A stretch of 64,000 nucleotides of DNA from an uncultured Saprospiraceae bacterium (GTDB lineage: Bacteria; Bacteroidota; Bacteroidia; Chitinophagales; Saprospiraceae), in contig CALJOK010000014.1 in NCBI GenBank assembly GCA_937981555.1, positions 166,279-230,278 of the forward strand. Direction: 5' to 3'. The notes beneath the pieces were generated by a model, which was given only the letters and a program-made list of their open reading frames with translations, was not told the origin of the DNA and made no database searches. Positions 9,416 to 17,977 of this stretch are shown one piece after another; position 1 is the stretch's first letter; every line of letters begins with the position of its first letter. The translations under genes and the position numbers were made by a program.

Positions 9416-9801
9416 AAAGAATTGTAAATGTATTGTTAGGAGTTTTGTTTTTTTGTATAGCATCACATGCTCAAGTACAAATAAACGAAGACCCTGCTGT
9501 GGCATCCTTAGTGCAAAAACATATGGATCAAAATAGAATGTCGACCACCATTTCAGGATGGCGTATTCAATTGTTGGCAACGACAGATCGAAGGAAGGTA
9601 GAAAATGAAGAATCAAAATTTATCCAAAGATATCCTTTGATTCGAGTGAATTGGGTACATTCTAAACCATATTATAAATTAAAGGCTGGTGCTTTTGCCA
9701 ATCGGTTAGATGCCACTCGACTTTTAAAAGATTTTAAAAAATACTATCCAAGTGCATTATTGACTAAGAGTAATGTGAGTATTAATGAAGTTTTAAATTG
9801 A
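9412..9801 (+). CDS. Small exported SPOR-domain protein
   Basis: 129 residues. A signal peptide (IVNVLLGVLFFCIASHA, cleavage after SHA) precedes a SPOR fold: GWRIQLLATTDR for the first strand, a helix with FIQRYP, YYKLKAGAF for the central strand, then NRLDATRLLKDFKKYYPSA. SPOR domains bind denuded glycan strands of septal peptidoglycan, so it probably works in the periplasm at division or growth sites. It overlaps deoC by 4 bases and precedes rodA by 28, which suits a cell-wall role. The partner enzyme is not known. Confidence 0.85.
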   Translation: MKRIVNVLLGVLFFCIASHAQVQINEDPAVASLVQKHMDQNRMSTTISGWRIQLLATTDRRKVENEESKFIQRYPLIRVNWVHSKPYYKLKAGAFANRLDATRLLKDFKKYYPSALLTKSNVSINEVLN

Positions 9802-9829
9802 TTAACATCGGTAATTTATCTCCACAATA

Positions 9830-11239
9830 ATGAGTATTCGCGCTCGTAGAAATAATGGATTCCAAAATGTAGATTTGCAAACTCTAAGTTATTACATAGG
9901 GTTAGTGGTGGTTGGCTGGATGATGATTATTGCAGCTACTGCAAAAGGGAATGATTTTGGAGAATTGAGTAGTGAAGCAACTAAGCAAGGATTTTTTATC
10001 ATAATTTCATTTGTCCTCATCGTAGGTATTTCATTTATAGAATGGAAGTTTTGGAGAACATTTTCCTATATATTTTATGCCCTTTCCATTTTGTCTCTGA
10101 TTGCTGTTTTGATCATTGGAAAAAAGGTAAGTGGGGCAACGTCTTGGTTTAGTATAGGTGGATTCAGTTTACAGCCCTCGGAGTTTGCTAAGTTTGCAAC
10201 TTGTTTGGCCATGGCAAGTTTTCTGAGTTCATATAATGCTAATCTTAAAATATTTAAATCCCAGTTCATTGCTTTTGGATTAATTACCATTCCAATTATT
10301 TTAATTCTCTTACAACCTGATGCAGGTTCTGCTATAGTTTTCACCTCTTTTCTAATCCTCTTTTATCGACTTGGTTTATCTGAAAATTTCTACATTGTTT
10401 CTTTAACAATGACTGCCTTATTTATCATAGCATTAATTTATCAGCCCTATTATGTAGTGCTCGGATTTATGTTACTTGGAGCAGGGATTTTTGTTTATAA
10501 TATAAAAAATGAAAGACGGAAATGGGCCATTGGACTTGCATTGATGATTATTGGAACTGTTGTAGGATTATATTTTTTCCATCCATATTATCGAGAAATT
10601 TTTGTTGCTAACTTTTTATTAATCCCAATTCTCTCATTTAATCTTTGGAGAAATGGGCGAAAAGAATTGGTCAAATTACTCTTGCCTTTAATTATTTTTG
10701 GTGGAACATTTGCTTACGGAGCCAACTTTGCTTTTAACAATATTCTTAAGCCTCATCAACAATCTCGAATCAATGTTTGGTTAAATCCATCCAAAGCACC
10801 TTCAGATGCAATTTATAATTTACGTCAATCCAAACTCACAATTGGTTCAGGTGAGTTATCTGGAAAAGGATTTTTGCAAGGAACTCGAACTAAGTTAGAT
10901 TTTGTTCCCGAGCAATCAACAGATTTTATTTTCTGTACGGTTGGAGAGGAACAAGGCTTTATTGGCGTATTTGGAATCATTGTACTATACTTACTTTTTT
11001 TATATCGAATAACGGTTATTGCCGAAAGACAACGATCTGATTTTTCTAGAAATTATGCTTACGGAGTTGCAGGCATTTTATTTTTTCATTTCTTTATCAA
11101 TATAGGGATGACTATGGGCTTGGTCATGATTATTGGTATTCCGCTTCCATTTATTAGTTATGGAGGATCTTCCCTTTTAGCTTTTTCCTTGATGATTGGT
11201 GTTTTACTGAAATTGGATAGCAACCGCTTTTCTATTTAA
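9830..11239 (+). CDS. rodA: Rod shape-determining protein RodA (SEDS glycosyltransferase)
   Basis: 469 residues with about ten membrane segments. SEDS hallmarks are LQPSEFAK, QPDAGSAIV, LTIGSGELSGKGFLQGT, FVPEQSTDFIF, GEEQGF and the end GIPLPFISYGGSS. It polymerises lipid II into peptidoglycan glycan strands together with a class B PBP in the elongasome. The loop that normally reads (E/R)DPxGxGY, holding the essential aspartate, reads KAPSDAIYN here (A323 at the Asp position, D326 three residues on). No pbp2/mre genes are next to it in this window; the SPOR gene precedes it. Confidence 0.9.
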   Translation: MSIRARRNNGFQNVDLQTLSYYIGLVVVGWMMIIAATAKGNDFGELSSEATKQGFFIIISFVLIVGISFIEWKFWRTFSYIFYALSILSLIAVLIIGKKVSGATSWFSIGGFSLQPSEFAKFATCLAMASFLSSYNANLKIFKSQFIAFGLITIPIILILLQPDAGSAIVFTSFLILFYRLGLSENFYIVSLTMTALFIIALIYQPYYVVLGFMLLGAGIFVYNIKNERRKWAIGLALMIIGTVVGLYFFHPYYREIFVANFLLIPILSFNLWRNGRKELVKLLLPLIIFGGTFAYGANFAFNNILKPHQQSRINVWLNPSKAPSDAIYNLRQSKLTIGSGELSGKGFLQGTRTKLDFVPEQSTDFIFCTVGEEQGFIGVFGIIVLYLLFLYRITVIAERQRSDFSRNYAYGVAGILFFHFFINIGMTMGLVMIIGIPLPFISYGGSSLLAFSLMIGVLLKLDSNRFSI

Positions 11240-11280
11240 GAGGAACACCGCTACCAACCTCTTATCTGACTCCTTACTTT

Positions 11281-11320
11281 TCAAAAAATCATCACTCATC
11301 ATTTATACTTCATCACTCAT
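11281..11320. repeat. Copy of a dispersed ATCACTCAT-type repeat
   Basis: This stretch contains two ATCACTCAT cores (in AAATCATCACTCATC and TTCATCACTCATTT). It resembles the inverted-repeat DNA between atpA and atpG at 58393-58466. It is non-coding and lies just upstream of the tgt promoter. Confidence 0.45.
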
Positions 11321-11328
11321 TTTTTCCC

Positions 11329-11336
11329 TACTTTTG
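11329..11336 (+). promoter_or_regulatory. -7 promoter box of tgt, only 6 bases before the ATG
   Basis: TACTTTTG matches TAnnTTTG exactly and is followed by CACCCT and the ATG at 11343. Its TTG would open a longer reading frame at 11334, but that would lie inside the promoter, so the ATG at 11343 is the start. Transcription from this box would begin at or next to the ATG. Confidence 0.6.
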
Positions 11337-11342
11337 CACCCT

Positions 11343-12473
11343 ATGAAATTTGATTTACAACATACAGATCCAAACTCTAGTGCTCGTGCGGGAGTTATCG
11401 AAACAGCTCATGGGAAAATTAAAACGCCCATATTTATGCCAGTAGGAACTTTGGCAACAGTCAAAGGTGTGCACCAACAAGAATTAAAAGACGAGGTAAA
11501 AGCTCAAATCATTTTGGGAAATACCTATCATTTATTTTTGCGTCCAGGAATGGATGTAATGGAAAAGGCAGGAGGTCTTCATAAATTTAATGGTTGGGAT
11601 AGACCGATGTTGACAGATAGTGGGGGCTACCAAGTTTACTCATTGAGTGGAACTCGAAAGATAAAAGAAGAAGGGGTAACCTTCCGTTCTCATATTGGAG
11701 GGGAGAAACATTTTTTTTCTCCTGAAAATGTTATGGACATTCAACGAACGATTGGGGCAGATATCATCATGGCATTTGATGAATGTACGCCTTACCCTTG
11801 CGAATATAATTATGCGAAACGTTCAATGGAAATGACACATCGTTGGCTCAAAAGATGTTGCGACCGATTCGATTCGACTGATCCAAAATATGGATTTGAA
11901 CAAACGTTAATGCCAATCGTTCAAGGAAGTACTTATAAAGATTTACGAGTAAAATCAGCTGAAACTATTGCTTCATTCGACCGACCTGCGAATGCAATCG
12001 GAGGACTTGCAGTAGGCGAGCCTGCTGATAAATTGTATGCAACGACAGAACTAGTTTGCGGAATTTTACCAAAAGATAAGCCTCGATATTTGATGGGCGT
12101 CGGTACTCCTGAAAATTTATTAGAGTGCATCGCTTTGGGAATCGACATGTTCGATTGCGTAATGCCAACTAGGAATGCTCGTCATGGACATCTATTCACT
12201 TCCCAAGGAATTTTGAATATGAAAAATGCAAAATGGAAAGATGACTTCAGTCCAATAGATGCTGAAAGTACTGCTTCCACAAGTCGTTTTCATAACAAAG
12301 CTTACTTGCGACATTTATTTCAGAGCAAAGAACTTTTAGCTTCGCAAATAGCATCAATCCATAATTTAAGTTTTTATTTATGGCTAGTCGGAGAAGCTCG
12401 AAAACATATTATTGCGGGAGATTTTTATGATTGGAAAAAAGCAATAGTACCTAATTTAACTAGAAGACTCTAA
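11343..12473 (+). CDS. tgt: tRNA-guanine transglycosylase
   Basis: 376 residues. It exchanges guanine 34 of GUN-anticodon tRNAs for the queuosine precursor preQ1 (EC 2.4.2.29). Seen are the catalytic DSGGYQVYSLS, the substrate stretch GGLAVGEP, and LMGVGTPENLLECIALGIDMFDCVMPTR with the nucleophile aspartate. In E. coli Tgt the structural zinc site is C-x-C-x2-C plus His; here the matching stretch is DAESTASTS (S309, A311, S314), so no cysteine is left, although the later IHNL histidine remains. It is followed after 132 bases by the LptF/G-type gene, a usual Bacteroidota pairing. Confidence 0.95.
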   Translation: MKFDLQHTDPNSSARAGVIETAHGKIKTPIFMPVGTLATVKGVHQQELKDEVKAQIILGNTYHLFLRPGMDVMEKAGGLHKFNGWDRPMLTDSGGYQVYSLSGTRKIKEEGVTFRSHIGGEKHFFSPENVMDIQRTIGADIIMAFDECTPYPCEYNYAKRSMEMTHRWLKRCCDRFDSTDPKYGFEQTLMPIVQGSTYKDLRVKSAETIASFDRPANAIGGLAVGEPADKLYATTELVCGILPKDKPRYLMGVGTPENLLECIALGIDMFDCVMPTRNARHGHLFTSQGILNMKNAKWKDDFSPIDAESTASTSRFHNKAYLRHLFQSKELLASQIASIHNLSFYLWLVGEARKHIIAGDFYDWKKAIVPNLTRRL

Positions 12474-12605
12474 AATGTTAAAAAATAAAACAACGTTAAA
12501 TATAAGTTAGCTTTTCAAAAAAGATGGCAATTCTAAATATCAATTTAGATATTCGTTTAAGAAAGATTAACCGTTAACGATTTTACGTTCACCATTAAAA
12601 AAAGC

Positions 12606-13694
12606 ATGTTAAAAAAACTCGATTGGTACATCATTAAAAAATTCTTATCCACCTTCTTTTTTACGGTGCTGATGATCACGATGATTTCTATCATCATAGA
12701 CTTTAGTGATAAGGTAGAAGATTTTATTGAAGAGCCAGTTACCATAAAACAAATTATTGTTGATTATTATCTCAATTGGGTATTGTGGATAAACGGTCTT
12801 TTGTTTCCATTGGGAGTTTTGATAGCAGTTGTTTTTTTTACTTCACGGATGGCGTTTAACTCTGAGATTATTTCCATCTTTAATGCAGGAATAAGTTTTA
12901 GAAGATTGATGGTTCCTTATTTAGTGGCGGGTGGTTTTTTGACTGCTTTGCATTTAGTTGGAAATCATTATGTGATTCCAAGGGCAAATGAAACCCATTA
13001 TAATTTTCAGCACACTTATATATACCACCATAGTCAAAAAGTAAACGATGCGAATATGCATCTTTTCGTTGGTCCGAATAAAAAAATCTATGTTGAAAAA
13101 TATAATAAAAGAGATACCTCTGCTAGAAATCTTAGAATCGAAAAAGTTGAGAATAATCAATTGACTTACCTTTTCAAAGCTGAAATTGCCAAGTGGATTG
13201 GACCACCCAACAAATGGAAATTCAAGAATTATGAAGTCCGAACTTTCAATGAAAACCGAGAGTCTCTTTTAATTGAAGAAGGAACAGAATTGGATACGAC
13301 ACTTAATTTGAATCATTTGGATTTCATTTATTATAATGAGGATAAGGAAATGATGACAACGCCTCACCTTTTAGCTTTTATGGAAACCCGAAGGAAAAAA
13401 GGAAAAGGGAATTTGAAAAAATATGAAACCGAATTGCATCGAAGAACTGCTGAACCATTTACTATTCTTATTCTGACCATTATTGGTTTGGCTGTTGCTG
13501 CTAGGAAAATACGAGGTGGAATGGGGTTACATTTGGCAATAGGAGTCGGAATAGGGGCGCTGTATATTTTCCTTTCTAAATTTTCCATTACGTTTGCGAC
13601 AAATGATACAGTACCTCCTATGTTAGGAGTTTGGATGCCCAATATTATCTTCTTTATCGTAGCGGTTTATTTAGTTTCCAAGGCCCAAAAATAG
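12606..13694 (+). CDS. LptF/LptG-family lipopolysaccharide export permease
   Basis: 362 residues. The N terminus LDWYIIKKFLSTFFFTV is the family's first helix. Three helices are followed by a periplasmic beta-jellyroll region (about residues 115-265) and then three more helices from FTILILTIIGLAVAARK to the C terminus. This 3+jellyroll+3 layout is the LptF/LptG fold that, with the LptB ATPase, extracts LPS from the inner membrane. I cannot decide between F and G; the family is often annotated LptG in Bacteroidota. It may be cotranscribed with tgt and ends at a strong terminator. Confidence 0.88.
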   Translation: MLKKLDWYIIKKFLSTFFFTVLMITMISIIIDFSDKVEDFIEEPVTIKQIIVDYYLNWVLWINGLLFPLGVLIAVVFFTSRMAFNSEIISIFNAGISFRRLMVPYLVAGGFLTALHLVGNHYVIPRANETHYNFQHTYIYHHSQKVNDANMHLFVGPNKKIYVEKYNKRDTSARNLRIEKVENNQLTYLFKAEIAKWIGPPNKWKFKNYEVRTFNENRESLLIEEGTELDTTLNLNHLDFIYYNEDKEMMTTPHLLAFMETRRKKGKGNLKKYETELHRRTAEPFTILILTIIGLAVAARKIRGGMGLHLAIGVGIGALYIFLSKFSITFATNDTVPPMLGVWMPNIIFFIVAVYLVSKAQK

Positions 13695-13716
13695 AATTTT
13701 CCATTTTTATAATAAA

Positions 13717-13756
13717 AGAGAGGTGTTAGACATTGCAGTTTAACACCTCTTTTTTG
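13717..13756 (+). terminator. Rho-independent terminator after the LptF/G gene
   Basis: GAGGTGTTA and TAACACCTC form the stem, followed by six T; the A-rich left flank pairs with the T-run. Confidence 0.92.
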
Positions 13757-13949
13757 TTCAGCATGTTTTCAATATGAATTGTAAGGAAATTGTAAAAAAT
13801 CAAAACTTTCAATATTTTTTGAAAATAAAGTATTTTGGGTAAAATAAATAATTGCAACACAAGTAATTGATTATCAGGTATTTATGTTTTTCATGCTTCA
13901 ACATTAAGCAAAAGTGTCTTAATAGAGACGCCTTTTTGTTTAATTGTAA
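13757..13949 (+). other. Gap with an orphan terminator-like hairpin
   Basis: Part of the 339-base gap between the LptF/G gene and the ECF gene. AAAAGTGTCT and AGACGCCTTTT at about 13911-13936 pair with one bulged C, followed by T. No gene lies between this hairpin and the terminator at 13717-13756, so it may end a small RNA or a readthrough transcript. I see no coding frame. Confidence 0.4.
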
Positions 13950-13981
13950 TTTGGATTTTGTTTAACAATGGTTTAAATTTG
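13950..13981 (+). promoter_or_regulatory. Promoter of the ECF sigma gene at 14034
   Basis: -33 box TTTG at 13950-13953, a 20 bp spacer and -7 box TAAATTTG at 13974-13981. This is a full match to the housekeeping Bacteroidota promoter and gives a leader of about 45 bases. Confidence 0.75.
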
Positions 13982-14033
13982 TAATACATTGAGAAATAAT
14001 CTATTTAAAATTACTCTCTAAACAATATCAATT

Positions 14034-14567
14034 ATGTCAACAATAGAATTTAACGGTCAATACGAGGGAATGTCCAAGTTACTTCACTCTTTTGCCTACA
14101 ACCTCACTAAGAATACGGAGGACGCAAAAGACCTTTATCAAGAGACATCTTTCCGCGCGTTGACAAACAGAGACAAATTTCGTCCAGGTACAAATTTCAA
14201 AGCATGGTTGTTTACAATCATGAAAAATATATTTATCAACAACTATCGTAAGAAAATGCGAGCGAATACCATTATGGATTCGACTGATAATGATTATTAT
14301 ATCAATTCAGGCAATGTTGTAATTTCCAACAAAGCGGAAAGCAATATTATGATGGATGAATTAACAGCAATGATTGATGGAATGGACGATGGAATTCGAA
14401 TTCCATTTATGATGCATTACGAAGGTTTCAAATATCAAGAAATTGCAGATAAATTAGAATTACCACTTGGTACAGTTAAAAGTCGAATCTTTTTTGCTCG
14501 AAAAGAAATGAAAGGATTGATTAATAAACGATACGATAACATGGCAGTTTTAAGAGAAAAGAATTAA
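14034..14567 (+). CDS. ECF-type RNA polymerase sigma factor
   Basis: 177 residues. Region 2 (LLHSFAYNLTKNTEDAKDLYQETSFRAL... FKAWLFTIMKNIFINNYRKK) and region 4 (MHYEGFKYQEIADKLELPLGTVKSRIFFARKEM) are complete, with no extra domains. It directs RNA polymerase to a separate promoter set. No anti-sigma gene is adjacent: the gene has its own housekeeping-type promoter and a terminator right after it. Its target genes cannot be read from the window. Confidence 0.93.
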   Translation: MSTIEFNGQYEGMSKLLHSFAYNLTKNTEDAKDLYQETSFRALTNRDKFRPGTNFKAWLFTIMKNIFINNYRKKMRANTIMDSTDNDYYINSGNVVISNKAESNIMMDELTAMIDGMDDGIRIPFMMHYEGFKYQEIADKLELPLGTVKSRIFFARKEMKGLINKRYDNMAVLREKN

Positions 14568-14605
14568 GAGAGATTCTAAAAGAAGAAAATTAAAATTATT
14601 AAGAT

Positions 14606-14645
14606 GAAGGCGACAAATGCAAATTTGTCGCCTTCTTTATTTTTT
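14606..14645 (+). terminator. Rho-independent terminator after the ECF gene
   Basis: GAAGGCGACAAAT and ATTTGTCGCCTTC make a 13 bp perfect stem, followed by a T-rich tail. Confidence 0.92.
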
Positions 14646-14717
14646 CGTAATTATGTTTGGAAAAATAGTTCTACGTTTTAAACACCTCTGTTCACTCTGT
14701 GGTTAAACATACTTTTC

Positions 14718-14725
14718 TAACTTTG
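14718..14725 (+). promoter_or_regulatory. -7 box of the mutY-ssb-gldE-gldD cluster
   Basis: TAACTTTG followed by CCCTGCACT matches TAnnTTTG; the ATG of mutY is 43 bases on. A clean TTTG at the -33 position is not seen. Confidence 0.6.
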
Positions 14726-14768
14726 CCCTGCACTCAGAAAAAGCTAAAAAAAAGTCAACATCAAATAA

Positions 14769-15860
14769 ATGGATAAACAATTTTTCACCAAACAACTTTT
14801 AAGATGGGCAAAAACTATTGACCGACCGATGCCTTGGAAAGGTGAAAAAAATCCATACTACATCTGGCTATCAGAAATAATATTGCAACAAACGCGTGTC
14901 GAACAAGGCCTTCCTTATTTTTTAAAATTCAAAGAGAAATATCCAACTGTTCATGACTTGGCAAATGCACCAGAAGATGAGGTGATGAAATTATGGGAAG
15001 GTTTGGGCTATTATTCTCGCGCTAGAAATTTACATTTTACGGCCAAAAATATTTCGGAAAACCTCAATGGAGAATTTCCCAATACGTTAGATGAAATATT
15101 AAAACTCAAAGGTGTGGGAGTTTACACCGCTGCTGCGATTGCTTCTTTTGCTTATGATTTGCCGCATGCAGTTGTTGATGGAAATGTATATCGCGTGCTG
15201 TCAAGGTACTTTGGAATTGAAACACCCATCGATTCTACGGAAGGAAAAAAAGAATTTGCAGCACTTGCAAATGTATTGTTAGAAAAAAAGAAAGCAGCTA
15301 CTTACAATCAGGCAATTATGGATTTTGGAGCAACTCAATGCACGCCAAAATTAACGGATTGCAAAAATTGTTTTTTGAAAAAAAACTGTCAAGCTTTTCA
15401 AAAAGGAAAAGTTGCTAACCTTCCAATCAAGTCTAAAAAGATCAAAAAAAAGACTAGGTATTTTAATTATTTAGTGCTGAATGCAGGGGAAGATGTTTGG
15501 GTGCAAAAAAGAATTCAAAAAGATATTTGGCAAAACCTCTACGAATTTCCATTGATAGAAACGGAAGCACTTTTAAAAAATGATGTGCTCTCTAAAAATG
15601 AAATTTGGCAAGATTTGATTCAAGATTATGACTACGATATAAAACATATTTCGACTCCCTTTCGGCAACAGTTGACCCATCGAACGATCATTGCAACTTT
15701 TTTGGAAATTGATTTGCCTGCCAATTTTTCAATTAAAAAAAATACTTATATCAAAGTAGATCGGAAAAACTTGAGTAAATTTGCTTTCCCTAAAATTATC
15801 GATTTGTATTTAAAAGATAATTCGTTAAATTTATACTCAATGCTCCAAGATTTGGAGTGA
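14769..15860 (+). CDS. mutY: A/G-specific adenine DNA glycosylase
   Basis: 363 residues. The helix-hairpin-helix reads LKGVGVYTAAAIASFA, with the catalytic aspartate following in AVVDGNVYRVL. The 4Fe-4S cluster motif C-x6-C-x2-C-x5-C is intact (C-TPKLTD-C-KN-C-FLKKN-C). The C-terminal NUDIX-like domain that reads 8-oxoG begins near residue 230. It removes adenine paired opposite 8-oxoguanine. It leads a conserved Bacteroidota cluster: ssb follows after 36 bases, then gldE and gldD. Confidence 0.96.
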   Translation: MDKQFFTKQLLRWAKTIDRPMPWKGEKNPYYIWLSEIILQQTRVEQGLPYFLKFKEKYPTVHDLANAPEDEVMKLWEGLGYYSRARNLHFTAKNISENLNGEFPNTLDEILKLKGVGVYTAAAIASFAYDLPHAVVDGNVYRVLSRYFGIETPIDSTEGKKEFAALANVLLEKKKAATYNQAIMDFGATQCTPKLTDCKNCFLKKNCQAFQKGKVANLPIKSKKIKKKTRYFNYLVLNAGEDVWVQKRIQKDIWQNLYEFPLIETEALLKNDVLSKNEIWQDLIQDYDYDIKHISTPFRQQLTHRTIIATFLEIDLPANFSIKKNTYIKVDRKNLSKFAFPKIIDLYLKDNSLNLYSMLQDLE

Positions 15861-15896
15861 GAAAACTAAATTTTAAAATAATAAAAAACGCACATC

Positions 15897-16391
15897 ATGA
15901 TTAACAAAGTCATCTTAGTCGGCAATCTTGGAAAAGATCCTGAGGTTCGACATTTCGAAGGGAATTCTTCTGTAGCTTCTTTTTCAGTTGCTACAAGTGA
16001 GTCTTATATGGACAAAACTACCAATGAACGAAAAACGCAAACAGAGTGGCATAATGTAACGATGTGGAATGGCCTGGCGGGTGTGGCAGAAAAGTATTTG
16101 AAAAAAGGAAGTCAAGTTTATATCGAGGGAAAATTGACCACTCGAAAATGGCAAGATAAAGATGGAAATGATCGATACACAACAGAAGTAGTTGCTAGAA
16201 CAATGAAAATGTTGGGAAGTAGAGAAGGTGGAAGTAGTTATAACACGGCAGCTGCGCCATCGGCATCTGATGCCCCAGCTCAAGTTGTGAAAGAAGCATC
16301 GCCTTCTGCTCAACCAACTGCGGTAAGTACTCCAGCACCAGCATCTCCTGAAAAAATTGCTGATGCACCTGATGATGATTTACCATTCTAA
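15897..16391 (+). CDS. ssb: Single-stranded DNA-binding protein
   Basis: 164 residues. The OB fold starts [19 protein letters not shown] and includes [11 protein letters not shown] and [17 protein letters not shown] proline/alanine-rich linker (about residues 108-155) leads to the acidic tip DDDLPF that binds repair and replication partners. It protects single-stranded DNA. It follows mutY and is probably cotranscribed; a hairpin separates it from gldE. Confidence 0.97.
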   Translation: MINKVILVGNLGKDPEVRHFEGNSSVASFSVATSESYMDKTTNERKTQTEWHNVTMWNGLAGVAEKYLKKGSQVYIEGKLTTRKWQDKDGNDRYTTEVVARTMKMLGSREGGSSYNTAAAPSASDAPAQVVKEASPSAQPTAVSTPAPASPEKIADAPDDDLPF

Positions 16392-16409
16392 AAAATGAAC
16401 TAGTTAGAT

Positions 16410-16447
16410 TTTCGGTGGATTTATTTTTCCAAATAAATTCACCGAAA
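16410..16447 (+). other. Intercistronic hairpin between ssb and gldE
   Basis: TTTCGGTG-ATTTATTT pairs with AAATAAAT-CACCGAAA around a TTCC loop. No T-run follows on the plus strand, so it looks more like an mRNA 3'-end stabiliser or weak attenuator than a full terminator. Confidence 0.6.
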
Positions 16448-16521
16448 CTTAAAAATAATGTTCTTAGAGAAATCATGTAGTCAACTTATAAAACACAAGG
16501 TTTATTTAAGAATCAAAAAAA

Positions 16522-17964
16522 ATGACATTGGATTCCATACCCGGAACATTTTTCTCTACTTTATTTAATTCCTCTTTTTTGTTGGCGGATTTTCCATTTT
16601 GGGAAGTAAGTGGTGCAGCAATTTTTATCATAATTTTACTATTGTGTTCTGCTTTGATTTCAGGATCAGAGGTGGCATTCTTTTCTTTGTCTCCAAATGA
16701 TATTGATGATTTAAAACAAGAGAATAGTAAAACGTCTGAGCGGATCATCAAACTCAAAGAGATGCCTCGTACGTTGTTGGCGACCATCTTGATCAGTAAT
16801 AATTTTATCAATATTGGAATTGTTGTTTTGTCGGATTTTGTTTTGGGAAAAATAATGCCATCAGAAATTTTCACCAATTGGGCGACTCAAATTGGAGTAG
16901 CAGACTATTTATCATTTATTCCATTAATTGATTTGACTAACGGAGACATTGCTTTGATCGTAGAAAATTTAATCACGGTAGTTGGAGTCGTTTTTCTTTT
17001 GGTTTTATTTGGAGAGGTGGCGCCTAAAGTTTATGCTAATTTGAATAATGTGAAATTGGCAAAAATGATGTCGGGTTCTTTAAGTGGTTTAAATAAATTC
17101 TTTTCTCCAGCTAGTAAAGTATTGGTTAATTGGACCAATTATATTGAAGGGAAGTTAGAATCAAAAGCACAGAAAGCAAGTTTGATGAGTAAGGAGGATA
17201 TTGATGAAGCGATAGAATTAACCGTACGAAATGATGACAATGCGGAAGAAGAAGTTGATATTCTAAAAAGTATACTCAAGTTTGGAGATGTGACGGTGAA
17301 GCAAATTATGCGTTCACGAGTGGATGTAATTGCGATAGAATTTCGGACAGGTTTTCGAGAAGTTTTAAAACTAGCCCGTCGAGCTGGGGTTTCTCGGATT
17401 CCAGTTTTCGATGATGATTTTGATAATATTACAGGAATTTTATACACCAAAGATTTGGTCGGTCATACAGATGAAGGAGATGAATTTGAATGGCAAGCTC
17501 TGATCAGAACAGATTTATTATACGTGCCTGAATCGAAAAAAATTAGCGACTTGCTCAAAGAATTTCAACAACAAAAATTACATATGGCGATGGTCGTAGA
17601 TGAATACGGAGGCAGTTCAGGGATCGCAACATTGGAAGATGTTTTGGAAGAAGTGATTGGTGAAATCAAGGATGAGTTTGACGATTTATCTGAAATTGAT
17701 TTTACTAAGAAAAACGAATTTACATATGTTTTCGAAGGGAAAACTTTGCTTAATGATATGTGTAGAGTGATGGATTTGGAAACAACTACTTTCGATGAAG
17801 CCAAAGGAGATGCAGATACCATTGCAGGATTGATGTTAGAATTATTTGGACAGATTCCAAAAGTCAATGCGGAGTCATCGTACAATCAATATCGATTTAA
17901 AATCGTTTCTGTTAATAAGAGAAGAATCAAACAAGTTCAAATTATCTTACCTAAGAAGATGTAA
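16522..17964 (+). CDS. gldE: Gliding motility-associated protein GldE (CNNM/CorC-like)
   Basis: 480 residues. A short hydrophobic N-terminal segment precedes the CNNM (DUF21) transmembrane domain (SALISGSEVAFFSLSPNDI and further helices to about residue 200). Two CBS motifs follow (QIMRSRVDVIAIE... ITGILYTKDLVGH and MVVDEYGGSSGIATLEDVLEEVIGEI), then a CorC/HlyC C-terminal domain. Although related to magnesium/cobalt efflux proteins, this branch sits beside gldD in gliding Bacteroidota, and genetic work in Flavobacterium links the two. It lies 13 bases before gldD and is clearly in the same operon. Confidence 0.92.
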   Translation: MTLDSIPGTFFSTLFNSSFLLADFPFWEVSGAAIFIIILLLCSALISGSEVAFFSLSPNDIDDLKQENSKTSERIIKLKEMPRTLLATILISNNFINIGIVVLSDFVLGKIMPSEIFTNWATQIGVADYLSFIPLIDLTNGDIALIVENLITVVGVVFLLVLFGEVAPKVYANLNNVKLAKMMSGSLSGLNKFFSPASKVLVNWTNYIEGKLESKAQKASLMSKEDIDEAIELTVRNDDNAEEEVDILKSILKFGDVTVKQIMRSRVDVIAIEFRTGFREVLKLARRAGVSRIPVFDDDFDNITGILYTKDLVGHTDEGDEFEWQALIRTDLLYVPESKKISDLLKEFQQQKLHMAMVVDEYGGSSGIATLEDVLEEVIGEIKDEFDDLSEIDFTKKNEFTYVFEGKTLLNDMCRVMDLETTTFDEAKGDADTIAGLMLELFGQIPKVNAESSYNQYRFKIVSVNKRRIKQVQIILPKKM

Positions 17965-17977
17965 ATAATAATTTTTA

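Noticed and set aside
12557..12745. Minus-strand open frame opposite the start of the LptF/G gene
   Set aside because: A shadow of a clear coding gene with no homology of its own.
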